Source of the DNA: Alphaproteobacteria bacterium
GTDB lineage: Bacteria > Pseudomonadota > Alphaproteobacteria > Rs-D84
DNA: 37,471 nucleotides
Assembly (NCBI GenBank): GCA_017554665.1
Contig: JAFZHX010000029.1
Span: 1-37,471 of the forward strand
Direction: 5' to 3'
Shown: in pieces, positions 7,443-15,489 of the stretch
Position numbering within the stretch: the stretch's first letter is position 1
Layout of the letters: each line of letters opens with the position of its first letter
Program-made: the position numbers and the translations under genes
Notes under the pieces: model-generated
What the model was told of the DNA's origin: nothing
Seen by the model: only the letters and a program-made list of their open reading frames with translations
Database searches by the model: none

Positions 7443-8750
7443 TTATTTTACAAATTTGCCACGCAATGAAGCCTTGTTTGCGGCCGTAATGCAAATGTCT
7501 GCCAAGATTGGAGCAGGTGCATTGTCTGAGGTTTGTTCGACAATACATTGTTGCATATATGGTGTACGATAAATTAAATGTTTGCCTGTTTTGTCTGGAC
7601 CTTCTAGTAAGCATTGCATTGTTTTATTCACGCAACCAATGTTAAATTCTCGTTGAAGTTCGTTTAAGTATGTGTCCAATTTTGCAAGGCGTTTTGCTTT
7701 GATGTTTTCTGGTATTTGGTCTGTCATCAAAGCGGCAGCAGTGTGTGGACGAGGAGAATATTTAAAAGAATATGAGTTGATGTATTTTATTTGTTCTGCA
7801 ATTTGCATTGTTTGTTCAAAGTCTTCGTCCGATTCGCCTGGAAAGCCAACAATAAAGTCAGATGATATTTGAATGTCAGGACGAGCGATTCGCAATTTGC
7901 GAATAATGTCTGTGTATAATTCTAGGGCGTATGGACGATTCATTCGTTTTAATACATTCTGAGAGCCGCTTTGTATCGGCATGTTCAAGAACGGTAAAAG
8001 TTTTGGTTCTGTTGCGAACATGTCTATCAAGTCGTCTGTCATTTCTGTTGGATAACTGGATGTGAATCTGATTCGTTTTACTGATTCGATTTTAGCTGCT
8101 TCACGAATTAAATCAGACAGTTTATACAAATGACCTGTTTCATCTGTGTATTTATAACCGTTCACATTTTGACCCAAGAAACAGATTTCAACGGCACCAG
8201 TGTTTGCAGCATGAATAGTATCGCGAACACAATCGTTAAAGGAACGTGAAATTTCACGACCGCGTGTGTACGGTACAATGCAATATGTGCAAACATGATC
8301 GCATCCTTCTTGGATTGGTATATATGCAACTGTTGGAGATTTTTCCATCTGTGGCAGTTCGTCAAATTTCTCTAATCCGCCTAAATCAATGTTTAATAAT
8401 TTCGCGTCTGGATTGTCCAAAATCTGTGGTAGTTTGTGATAGCTTTGAGGTCCCAATACAAAATTTAAATCGGGGATTCTACGAAATGCATTGCTGCCCG
8501 ATTCGCGTGCAACACAACCAACAATTCCAAATAGAGCAGAGGGCTTTTTAGCACGTCTGATTCTGCCCAAGGCAGAAAATACTTTATCCGTTGCTTTTGC
8601 ACGAACTGCACAAGTGTTTAATATGATAATGTCAGCTTCGCTTACTTTGTCTGTACGACTCATTCCGCGGTGTTCAAGCATAGTTGCGATTCGCCAACTA
8701 TCATACACGTTCATTTGACAACCAAAAGTTTGGATAAAGAATTTTTTCAT
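7443..8750 (-). CDS. miaB: tRNA-2-methylthio-N6-dimethylallyladenosine synthase MiaB
   Basis: A radical-SAM methylthiotransferase that adds the methylthio group to i6A37 in tRNAs reading UNN codons. The N-terminal UPF0004 domain carries Cys11, Cys47 and Cys79 (TFGCQMN, LNTCAVR, IVGCVAR) for one 4Fe-4S cluster. The radical-SAM motif EGCDHVCTYC holds Cys150, Cys154 and Cys157. A C-terminal TRAM-like region ends the 435-residue protein. The ATG at 8750 is chosen because MKKFFIQTFGCQMN is the canonical MiaB start; the frame is open further upstream but overlaps the 59-codon gene. No clear Shine-Dalgarno is seen. It is last in the gatB operon. Confidence 0.93.
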   Translation of the reverse strand: MKKFFIQTFGCQMNVYDSWRIATMLEHRGMSRTDKVSEADIIILNTCAVRAKATDKVFSALGRIRRAKKPSALFGIVGCVARESGSNAFRRIPDLNFVLGPQSYHKLPQILDNPDAKLLNIDLGGLEKFDELPQMEKSPTVAYIPIQEGCDHVCTYCIVPYTRGREISRSFNDCVRDTIHAANTGAVEICFLGQNVNGYKYTDETGHLYKLSDLIREAAKIESVKRIRFTSSYPTEMTDDLIDMFATEPKLLPFLNMPIQSGSQNVLKRMNRPYALELYTDIIRKLRIARPDIQISSDFIVGFPGESDEDFEQTMQIAEQIKYINSYSFKYSPRPHTAAALMTDQIPENIKAKRLAKLDTYLNELQREFNIGCVNKTMQCLLEGPDKTGKHLIYRTPYMQQCIVEQTSDNAPAPILADICITAANKASLRGKFVK

Positions 8751-8796
8751 AGTTTTTATTTGTTTTTTGTATTGTTGCGTCTTGTTTGTATGTGCT

Positions 8797-8976
8797 TTAT
8801 TGGGCCCATTTGTTTGCACGCTGAATATAATTTTGCCTATGACGTTTTTCGTGATAATGTATTTTTGCGTACGCTTCAAATTGCGCCATTTCTTTCATTA
8901 TTTTGCAAATATCTGAAATGCTTGGTTGCATCTTTTGCCTCTGTAGTTCTATTAAATGTTTTGCAAAACTTATCAT
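8797..8976 (-). CDS. Small hypothetical protein, 59 residues
   Basis: Reads MISFAKHLIELQRQKM and ends IQRANKWAQ: basic, His/Gln-rich and predicted helical, with no signal peptide, membrane segment or recognisable motif. Its ATG lies three bases beyond the stop of the 57-codon gene upstream (TAA-ACC-ATG), suggesting translational coupling, as no Shine-Dalgarno is visible. It sits between gatB and miaB in the same direction. It overlaps an N-terminal extension of the miaB frame that I judge non-coding. Function unknown. Confidence 0.5.
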   Translation of the reverse strand: MISFAKHLIELQRQKMQPSISDICKIMKEMAQFEAYAKIHYHEKRHRQNYIQRANKWAQ

Positions 8977-8979
8977 GGT

Positions 8980-9153
8980 TTATTTTTGTTTGATGCGTGA
9001 TTTTTGCATTTGTTTGATTTTAGCTTTGCTAATTTGTGTTTTGACATTGGTACTTTTTGGGTTGTGACGAACAACTGCGTCTGGATATTCAACAGTGCCA
9101 TATACAATGCCAGTAATATGATTGTTTTCAACAATTTGTATAACTTTTGTCAT
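8980..9153 (-). CDS. Small hypothetical protein, 57 residues
   Basis: An AAAAAGGAGC Shine-Dalgarno five bases before the ATG strongly supports translation. The product starts MTKVIQIVENNHITGIVYG, has a strand-like first half (GTVEYPDAVVRHN) and a very basic tail (SKAKIKQMQKSRIKQK). The tail could bind RNA or DNA, but no family is recognised. It starts 17 bases downstream of the gatB stop, so it is probably co-transcribed with gatB, the 59-residue gene and miaB. Confidence 0.6.
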   Translation of the reverse strand: MTKVIQIVENNHITGIVYGTVEYPDAVVRHNPKSTNVKTQISKAKIKQMQKSRIKQK

Positions 9154-9170
9154 GTCTGCTCCTTTTTGTT

Positions 9171-10691
9171 TTATGCTAATTTTTTACGGATGATTTCATT
9201 TACAATTGCTGGGTTTGCAGTGCCACCTGTTGCTTTCATAACATTGCCAACAAAGAAGCCCAATAATCCAACTTTGCCAGATTTGTATTGTTCAACCTGA
9301 GATGGGTTGGCAGCGATAACTTCGTCTATGATTTTTTCAATTGCTCCTGTGTCGGTCATTTGTTTCATGCCGAATTTGTCTGCAATTTCTTTTGGTGAAC
9401 CCGATTCGCCGTCCAGCATTTTTATAAAGATTTCTTTGGCTTGTTTTCCGTTGACTGTGTTGTCAGAAATCATTTCAACAAGTTCTGATAAGTCAGATGG
9501 AGTGATAATGCGCATTTCATTTACAATGCCTGATTGTTCATTTTTTTCGTCCCAATTTTCTGGGTGAGCAAACAGTTCACTTATCATCCAGTTTGCAATG
9601 GCTTTTGCCTGTTTTGCGTTGCCGTTAACAGCTGTGTTAAACCAATGTGATATGTTTGTGTTTTCTGTTAAACGTGCAGCGTCATATTCGGAAAGGCCGA
9701 ATTCTGTCGTATAGCGCACGCGTGTTGCAGATGGTAATTCTGGCATAGTGCTGCGTATGCGTTCGATTTGTTCGTCTGTGATTTCAATTGGTAACAAGTC
9801 TGGATCTGGGAAATAACGATAATCTAAAGCATCTTCTTTGCTGCGAGCAACACTTGTTGTGCCATCGTCTTGGTGGAATCGCATAGTGTCTTGTGTTACT
9901 GTGCCACCGTTTTCATAAAGTTCAATTTGACGGCGTGCTTCATATTCAATAGCTGTTTTAATGAATTTGAAGGAAACCATATTTTTTGTTTCTGTTCTGG
10001 TGCGGAATGTTGTTTCACCAACACGACGAACAGAGACGTTAACGTCTGCGCGCATAGAGCCTTCTTCCATGTTTGCGCGTGATACACCCAATGCGCGTGC
10101 TATTTCGCGAATCGCACGCAGGTATTTTTCTGCTTCGTCCGGAGAAGATATATAAGAATTGTTTTCAGGATTTTTTGTGTCCAAGAAAGTTACAATTTCC
10201 AGTAACATTACGCCAGTGCGGTTAAAGTCTACAAAAGATTTTGCAGGGTGCATGTCGTGCTTGTTTTTTGCAGCATCTTGTTCCATATGTGCGCGTTCGA
10301 TAAAGATTTTCTTAGGATTGCCTTCATCGTCTGTGATTTCAACCCAACCACGTCCAACAACTGGCGCTTCGTCAGCAGGTTGTGAAATTTGATAGCCTTG
10401 AGGCAGGTCAGGGTAAAAGTACTGTTTGCGCGCAAAACGGTTGTGTCTGGATATTTCAGCGTTTAGTCCAAGACCCATTTTAATAGCCTGTTCAACACAA
10501 TGTTCATTTAATACAGGTAACATGCCAGGCATCGCAACATCGACCATCGAAACCTGAGTGTTAGGTGATACGGTTGGGTTATAGTCAGCAGAAGCGCCAC
10601 TGAATAATTTTGATTCTGACAACACTTCGATATGTGTTTCCAGCCCAATTACTAATTCCCAATCGCCTGTTTTGCCTTTTATTGTAAACAT
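9171..10691 (-). CDS. gatB: Aspartyl/glutamyl-tRNA amidotransferase subunit B (GatB)
   Basis: A 506-residue GatB. The N-terminal kinase/cradle domain has the family signature LVIGLETHIEVLSESKLFSGA and FYPDLPQGYQISQ. The tail domain (GatB/YqeY, about 360-500) ends with FFVGNVMKATGGTANP. With GatA and GatC it converts mischarged Glu-tRNA-Gln and Asp-tRNA-Asn to the amide forms. A Shine-Dalgarno (AAGGGAAA) precedes the ATG. It is separated from gatA by an opposite-strand tRNA-Phe, so it probably needs its own promoter, which I could not identify. It heads the set with two small genes and miaB. Confidence 0.96.
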   Translation of the reverse strand: MFTIKGKTGDWELVIGLETHIEVLSESKLFSGASADYNPTVSPNTQVSMVDVAMPGMLPVLNEHCVEQAIKMGLGLNAEISRHNRFARKQYFYPDLPQGYQISQPADEAPVVGRGWVEITDDEGNPKKIFIERAHMEQDAAKNKHDMHPAKSFVDFNRTGVMLLEIVTFLDTKNPENNSYISSPDEAEKYLRAIREIARALGVSRANMEEGSMRADVNVSVRRVGETTFRTRTETKNMVSFKFIKTAIEYEARRQIELYENGGTVTQDTMRFHQDDGTTSVARSKEDALDYRYFPDPDLLPIEITDEQIERIRSTMPELPSATRVRYTTEFGLSEYDAARLTENTNISHWFNTAVNGNAKQAKAIANWMISELFAHPENWDEKNEQSGIVNEMRIITPSDLSELVEMISDNTVNGKQAKEIFIKMLDGESGSPKEIADKFGMKQMTDTGAIEKIIDEVIAANPSQVEQYKSGKVGLLGFFVGNVMKATGGTANPAIVNEIIRKKLA

Positions 10692-10705
10692 TTTATCTTT
10701 TTCCC

Positions 10706-10734
10706 TTGCTTTTTTGTTTTTTGTATCTTAATAT
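10706..10734 (+). promoter_or_regulatory. Promoter of tRNA-Phe
   Basis: TTGCTT (10706-10711), 17-base spacer, TAATAT (10729-10734), about 13 bases before the tRNA. Confidence 0.6.
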
Positions 10735-10746
10735 TCTTTCCGCGTT

Positions 10747-10822
10747 GGCTAGGTAGCTCAGTTGGTAGAGCAAGGGACTGAAAATCCCTGTGTCGGCGGT
10801 TCGATTCCGTCCCTAGCCACCA
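10747..10822 (+). tRNA. tRNA-Phe (anticodon GAA)
   Basis: Acceptor GGCTAGG/CCTAGCC, D-stem GCTC/GAGC, anticodon stem AGGGA/TCCCT with loop CTGAAAA (GAA), T-arm GGCGG-TTCGATT-CCGTC (one wobble), discriminator A and encoded CCA. Transcribed opposite to the flanking gatA and gatB. Confidence 0.97.
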
Positions 10823-10836
10823 TCATCTCCTTTCTT

Positions 10837-10860
10837 TCGGCCGTTGCGGTCGATTTTTTT
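10837..10860 (+). terminator. Rho-independent terminator after tRNA-Phe
   Basis: Seven-pair stem TCGGCCG/CGGTCGA with loop TTG, followed by seven T. It abuts the gatA stop codon on the other strand. Confidence 0.75.
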
Positions 10861-12325
10861 ATTTCCCCATTATTGTTGTTGGACGGTTGTCAACAGATGC
10901 GGCAGCTTCGATATGCTTTGCCAATTGCAAAACACGCATGTCGTCAAAACGTGCGCCTACAACCTGCATTCCCAATGGTAGACCGTTGCTGGCCAAACCG
11001 CATGGGACACTGCAAGCTGGAATGCCTGCCAAGTTCATTGCAACTGTGAACAAATCTAGTGCATAGAATTCTAATGGTGATAATGATGCGTCCAATGGCA
11101 TTGCTGTACTTGCAGATGAAGGACATACAATCAAATCACATTGTGCAAATGCAGAATTAAAGCTGTCTGCAATCATGCGACGAACGCGTGCTGCCTGCAT
11201 AAAATACACGTCATACGATTCGCTACTTAATACTGCTGTTCCGATAATCATACGGCGTTGTACTTCATCGCCAAATCCTGCAGCGCGAGTCTTTTTAAAT
11301 GTGTCGTATATGTCTTTGCCTTCAACACGCAGACCATAACGCATGCCGTCATAGCGAGCCAAGTTAGAAGAAGCTTCGGCTGGTGCGATGATGTAGTAAG
11401 CAGCCAATGCATCCAAAATGTTTGGAATAGAAACTTCTACTATTTCTGCGCCCATAGATTGCAAATCTGCGATGCGTTTTTCAAATAATGCTTTCATATC
11501 GTTCGAGATTTTAACATCTGCGAATTCTTTGATGACACCAACACGCAGTTTTTTACCATCGCCCAAGATTGGTTCCAGTGGTGCAGTGCATGTAAAGCCA
11601 TTTGGTGCGCTGGTTGAATCTTTTGGGTCGTGTCCTGCCATTGCAGATAACATTAGTGCAGCATCGTCAACTGTGCGTGTGATTGGACCTGGGGTGTCTA
11701 AACTAGATGCAAATGCAACGCATCCCCAACGAGAGCACAAACCATATGTTGGTTTCATGCCAACCATACCTGTGATTGCTGCAGGAAAACGAATCGAACC
11801 ACCTGTGTCTGTTCCTGTGGCGCATAATGCTAAACCTGAAGCAACAGCAGAAGTAGAGCCACCTGATGAACCGCCAGCGGTTAAATGCTTTTCAAGTTGC
11901 CATGGGTTAATTGGTGCGCCAAAGTAACTGGTCTTGCTGAAAGTACCCATTGCAAATTCATCAAGGTTTGCCTTGCCCAACAAAACCGTTCCAGCATTGA
12001 TTAAGTTCTGAGAAACTGTTGATTCGTATTCTGGAACAAAATTTTCCAACATACGTGATGCGGCAGTAGTGCGAATCCCACGTGTAGCAAACAGGTCTTT
12101 CATTGCCATTGGAATACCGTCCAGTGGTAATGTGTTGCCGGCTGCACGACGTGCATCAGAAGCAGCTGCGTCTGCCAAAGCGCGTTCTGGCGTTGTTGTA
12201 ATATAACAATTTAATTCAGCACCGTATTCTTCGATACGTTTTAAATAACTTTTAGTTAATTCAACAGACGAAATTTCGCCACTGTTCAATTTTTGTAAAG
12301 CTTCTGTCAGAGTTAAGTTTATCAT
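10859..12325 (-). CDS. gatA: Aspartyl/glutamyl-tRNA amidotransferase subunit A (GatA)
   Basis: A 488-residue amidase-signature enzyme, the glutaminase subunit of GatCAB that supplies ammonia to GatB. The catalytic Ser-cisSer-Lys triad is visible: Lys76 in PMAMKDLF, Ser153 in AGGSSGGS and Ser177 in GTDTGGSIRFP; the Ser-Ser spacing of 24 matches other GatA proteins. Length is normal. Its ATG overlaps the stop of the upstream Cys-rich gene by four bases (ATGA), so the two are translationally coupled. The order on this strand is gatC, unknown, gatA. Confidence 0.97.
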   Translation of the reverse strand: MINLTLTEALQKLNSGEISSVELTKSYLKRIEEYGAELNCYITTTPERALADAAASDARRAAGNTLPLDGIPMAMKDLFATRGIRTTAASRMLENFVPEYESTVSQNLINAGTVLLGKANLDEFAMGTFSKTSYFGAPINPWQLEKHLTAGGSSGGSTSAVASGLALCATGTDTGGSIRFPAAITGMVGMKPTYGLCSRWGCVAFASSLDTPGPITRTVDDAALMLSAMAGHDPKDSTSAPNGFTCTAPLEPILGDGKKLRVGVIKEFADVKISNDMKALFEKRIADLQSMGAEIVEVSIPNILDALAAYYIIAPAEASSNLARYDGMRYGLRVEGKDIYDTFKKTRAAGFGDEVQRRMIIGTAVLSSESYDVYFMQAARVRRMIADSFNSAFAQCDLIVCPSSASTAMPLDASLSPLEFYALDLFTVAMNLAGIPACSVPCGLASNGLPLGMQVVGARFDDMRVLQLAKHIEAAASVDNRPTTIMGK

Positions 12326-12744
12326 TTTTGCTTTCCGTAATGTTGTGGGAATAAGATTTTACCCAATGTGTTTTTTATAAATTCGTCTTGGCATTTTCCA
12401 GCGCGCAGGTTACGTGCGCAACTTTTTACTTTTGCGCTGTCACTTCCTTTGCAATTTGTACATTGTGGATTGTTGGCTGGGAAAAACATGCCGGTTAAAT
12501 TCAATTCGCTATTATTTTTGTTCTCGTTTTTGTTGTTTGGACCAAACTGAACACAATTGCGATAGTCCACACTTAACGATTTTATACAAGCATTAGGTGC
12601 AGAATTATTTGTGCCAAAAGCTTCCAATAATTGGAAAACTTGCTCGCTTGTGATTTTTCCTAATTTTATAGTAGTTGTTGGAAATTCATCATAAGGTTCG
12701 TATTCGATAAAATTTACAACAGTTGTTTTTGCTTGGTCTTTCAT
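12322..12744 (-). CDS. Unknown Cys-rich protein inserted between gatC and gatA
   Basis: A 140-residue cytoplasmic-looking protein that I do not recognise. The N-terminal half is alpha/beta-like (TTVVNFIEYEPYDEFPTTT, ITSEQVFQLLEAFG). The C-terminal half has a C-x2-C-x10-C-x8-C cluster (PQCTNC, KSCARN, GKCQDE) that could bind zinc or a cluster; two more Cys lie before it. An Asn-rich stretch (NNKNENKNN) links the halves. It starts three bases after gatC and overlaps gatA by four, so it is embedded in the amidotransferase operon. A role linked to GatCAB is only an inference from position. Confidence 0.7.
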   Translation of the reverse strand: MKDQAKTTVVNFIEYEPYDEFPTTTIKLGKITSEQVFQLLEAFGTNNSAPNACIKSLSVDYRNCVQFGPNNKNENKNNSELNLTGMFFPANNPQCTNCKGSDSAKVKSCARNLRAGKCQDEFIKNTLGKILFPQHYGKQK

Positions 12745-12747
12745 GTT

Positions 12748-13044
12748 TTATTCCCCGTCCATAACTTTTGGTACTGCAAAATAACCGCGCGATGTGCCAG
12801 CGTTATCAGGTGTGTTTGCCAAAACCAAGTCGCGAATATTGCCATCTGTTACAATGTCTTGACGCATTGGTAACTTGTGCTCTGATGGGTTTAATAATGG
12901 TTCAACCCCAGTTGTGTCAATTTGTTGTAATTTGTCCAACCATTCAACGACGGAATCTATGTTCATTTCATTTAATTTTTCGTCTGAGATTTCAATTTTT
13001 ATTAAATCAGCGAATTTTTGTAATTGTTGCTTGCTAAATGCCAT
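12748..13044 (-). CDS. gatC: Aspartyl/glutamyl-tRNA amidotransferase subunit C (GatC)
   Basis: A 98-residue GatC, the belt-like stabiliser of the GatA-GatB interface. Family features: an N-terminal helix (FADLIKIEISDEKLNEM), the middle segment VEPLLNPSEHKLPMRQDIVTD, and the C-terminal GYFAVPKVMDGE. A TTG six bases further upstream is in frame, but the AGGA Shine-Dalgarno directly abuts it and is correctly placed (six bases) for the ATG at 13044. First gene of gatC-X-gatA, divergent from ruvX with only 37 bases between. Confidence 0.93.
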   Translation of the reverse strand: MAFSKQQLQKFADLIKIEISDEKLNEMNIDSVVEWLDKLQQIDTTGVEPLLNPSEHKLPMRQDIVTDGNIRDLVLANTPDNAGTSRGYFAVPKVMDGE

Positions 13045-13081
13045 TTTCAATCCTATATTTATAAAGTAAAGGAATTATACA

Positions 13082-13531
13082 ATGATTTTGCCAGATTTCA
13101 AGGTTTTTCCACGAAAAGGACGCATTTTAGGTGTTGATTGGGGACTGCGTAGAATTGGTGTTGCTGTGTCTGATGTAACGCATGAATTTGTGTTTGTTCG
13201 TCCTGTAATTTCTATTGCAAGAAATGCGACAAATCATGCTGATACTGTTGCCAAAGTTGCAACAGAAGAGGGTGTTGCCGGAATTGTTGTCGGTTTGCCT
13301 GTTAGAAATAATGGAACGGAATCAGAAACAACAAAGATGGTGCGTGATTTTGCAAATGCTTTATCTGCCAAGGTTGAATTGCCTATTTGTTTTGTTGAAG
13401 AAAATTTGACTTCTATGGTTGCTCAGGAATCAATGGGGCGTGTTAGAGTGCGTGATATTAAACAGAGCTTGGATTCTGAATCAGCACGTGTGATATTGGA
13501 AAATGCTATTTCTATAATAAAACGGGCATAA
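13082..13531 (+). CDS. ruvX: Putative pre-16S rRNA nuclease / Holliday junction resolvase-like YqgF (RuvX)
   Basis: A 149-residue RNase H-fold protein. It has the GVDWGLRRIGVAVSD motif with the first catalytic Asp, the VVGLPVRNNGTES strand, FVEENLTS with the second acidic residue and SLDSESARVIL with the last Asp. Family knowledge: YqgF processes the 5' end of 16S rRNA and was first proposed as a resolvase. An AAAGGA Shine-Dalgarno precedes the ATG. The stop codon lies inside the loop of the downstream terminator. Confidence 0.92.
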   Translation: MILPDFKVFPRKGRILGVDWGLRRIGVAVSDVTHEFVFVRPVISIARNATNHADTVAKVATEEGVAGIVVGLPVRNNGTESETTKMVRDFANALSAKVELPICFVEENLTSMVAQESMGRVRVRDIKQSLDSESARVILENAISIIKRA

Positions 13532-13543
13532 AGCCCGTTTTTT
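13521..13543. terminator. Terminator between ruvX and the convergent permease gene
   Basis: AACGGGC-ATAAA-GCCCGTT with T-runs on both strands; it contains the ruvX stop. Confidence 0.85.
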
Positions 13544-14585
13544 AATCTTCTTTTTTTTCAGGTATGTTTCCATCTGCCGATAGCAGTACAGAAATCCAAC
13601 GCGTAGAATCGAACTGTGCGCAGATAATGTATATAGCCACCAATAATGGTACACTGAAAAACATGCCCGCAATACCCCATATCATTCCCCAAAATACTAA
13701 GTTAATTAATATGGCTAGTGTAGAGATGTTTAATGTTTTTCCTGTTAATTTTGGCTCTAGTAAGTTTCCAAAAATAATTTGTAACGCAATTAAACCAACC
13801 GCTGTTAAAATAGGTTGTTGTAGCGTTGGCGACATAACCAAGGAATATACAATAGGTAATGCGCATGCGATAAACGCACCAATTGTAGGAATATAACTTG
13901 TTACAAATACAATAAATGCCCAAACACCTGCAAATTCTACACCGATGGCTTGTAGCCAGAAAAATGAAAAAACACCAGTAATTGCGGATATAATTGTTTT
14001 TACAAACAAGTATTTCTTCATGTTATAGTCAATACTGTCCAAGATATAGCGCGATTTTTTGTATTGTTTCTTGTTCGTGAACAAAGATGAGAATTTTTGA
14101 TTAAATGTACTTTGTTCAATGAACATAAATATCATATATACAAAAACCATGCCCATAGATGTTGCTGCAGATGCAATAGAAGAACCAATGTTTGCTACGA
14201 TTTTTGTGATATTTGGTATCATGTTTGCATCGAATTTTAGACCAACAGAATTTGATAAATATTCACCAAATTGCGCAAGCTTTTCTTGTAATGCAGGAAG
14301 TATAGATATCAATTCGGACAACATAGGTTTAATTTGCGTTATGAATATGTATGCAACTAAACATATTGTTGCAAGACTGGCGATGTTTGAAAGCCAGTTG
14401 AATATGTAATAGTACACTTTTTCAGACTTTGTGCTTGGATTTTTGATAGGTAAAACCTTGCGGTAATAGTCAGAAATAGCGTTCATTAGATACCATAAAA
14501 ATGCTGCGATTAATAATGGTATCAATATAGAACGACCAAGCCATAAAAATAATATTACACCTGTGCAAATAATGATTCCGTTCAT
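13542..14585 (-). CDS. AI-2E family (PerM-type) membrane transporter
   Basis: A 347-residue polytopic protein. Two or three N-terminal helices and a soluble amphipathic region (about 85-150) are followed by a C-terminal set of helices. Family-like segments are TSYIPTIGAFIACALP, GNLLEPKLTGKTLNISTLAILINLVFWGMIWGIAGMF (split by charged turns) and VPLLVAIYI. The family exports diverse small molecules or ions; the substrate cannot be read here. It overlaps the upstream membrane-protein gene by four bases and closes the suf operon. Confidence 0.85.
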   Translation of the reverse strand: MNGIIICTGVILFLWLGRSILIPLLIAAFLWYLMNAISDYYRKVLPIKNPSTKSEKVYYYIFNWLSNIASLATICLVAYIFITQIKPMLSELISILPALQEKLAQFGEYLSNSVGLKFDANMIPNITKIVANIGSSIASAATSMGMVFVYMIFMFIEQSTFNQKFSSLFTNKKQYKKSRYILDSIDYNMKKYLFVKTIISAITGVFSFFWLQAIGVEFAGVWAFIVFVTSYIPTIGAFIACALPIVYSLVMSPTLQQPILTAVGLIALQIIFGNLLEPKLTGKTLNISTLAILINLVFWGMIWGIAGMFFSVPLLVAIYIICAQFDSTRWISVLLSADGNIPEKKED

Positions 14586-15463
14586 TGTGCTTGCTCTTGT
14601 GTTGTGCTAATTTGTGTGTCTGAAATGTTTATTGATAAGTTTGATTTTGGCATTGAAACATACATGTAAACGCATGTGATTATCATTGCGATGTTAACAA
14701 TAATGGCTAGTGTTGTGTACTTTTTTGGCATGTTTTTTTCAAAGTTTTTCATGCCTGTTTTAAGTGCCCAAATTCCGAAAAGTAATGCGAATGAAAATGT
14801 CATCAGCATTGGTGTAACACCAGAATAAAATAATGATAATACAGTTATAAAAATGAAAGCGTATGCAGTGTTTAATGAATTTGATAAAGCCCAATTTGTT
14901 GCTTTTGCATACCATTTTGATTTAATTGTAGTAGATGCTTTTTGTGAGGGTTTGTCTTGTAAGAAATAGCCTGGTATCCACAACATGTCAAAACCAAAAG
15001 GAAATGAAAGTAGTATTTTCCATTTAGGGATGTTTAATTGTTTGATTCTAAGATAGTTTGTGTATATGCTAATAAATGTCAGACCAATTAAATAAAAGAA
15101 TGTTATGATAGTCAGTGCAATAAATGCCAAAGATAATGGGTTTGTTGGTATGTTTGATATTATACGTACTGCGAATTTAGTAATCACAGCAAATGTTAAA
15201 AGTAAAGTAACTATCTGAGCATTATGAATTGCAACAAAAGATTTTTGGTCCATTTGTGTTTTTGGTAAACGGCGTAGAGATAAAAATAATCCAATTACAG
15301 TGCCCAGTATTAATGAAAAGATATAGGCAGTCTGTGTTTTTGCAATAGTGTTAAAAATAAGAAAGAACACTATTGAAAATAAGGATATGATTAACCCTGT
15401 AAATAGTGCGAATTTTAAAGGTGTCCATAATGTCCATGTTAAAACTGTTGATGTTTTTTTCAT
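14582..15463 (-). CDS. Unknown polytopic membrane protein in the suf operon
   Basis: A 293-residue protein with about eight hydrophobic segments (roughly 16-38, 45-62, 85-103, 112-135, 150-165, 200-215, 220-238, 252-270) and a polar tail. No family is recognised. A soluble loop around 140-190 contains FPFGFDMLWIPGYFLQDKP, a Pro/Trp-rich stretch that could be functionally constrained. A GGGGAA Shine-Dalgarno precedes the ATG. It sits between sufC (26 bases upstream) and the AI-2E family gene (ATGA overlap). Confidence 0.75.
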   Translation of the reverse strand: MKKTSTVLTWTLWTPLKFALFTGLIISLFSIVFFLIFNTIAKTQTAYIFSLILGTVIGLFLSLRRLPKTQMDQKSFVAIHNAQIVTLLLTFAVITKFAVRIISNIPTNPLSLAFIALTIITFFYLIGLTFISIYTNYLRIKQLNIPKWKILLSFPFGFDMLWIPGYFLQDKPSQKASTTIKSKWYAKATNWALSNSLNTAYAFIFITVLSLFYSGVTPMLMTFSFALLFGIWALKTGMKNFEKNMPKKYTTLAIIVNIAMIITCVYMYVSMPKSNLSINISDTQISTTQEQAQ

Positions 15464-15489
15464 ATTTTTCCCCTATAGTTATTATGTGA

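Noticed and set aside
8751-8879. N-terminal extension of miaB by 43 codons
   Set aside because: MiaB proteins start at MKKFFIQTFGCQMN; the extension overlaps a better small gene and lacks a Shine-Dalgarno.
11418-11927. Plus-strand ORF of 169 codons
   Set aside because: Antisense to the catalytic region of gatA.
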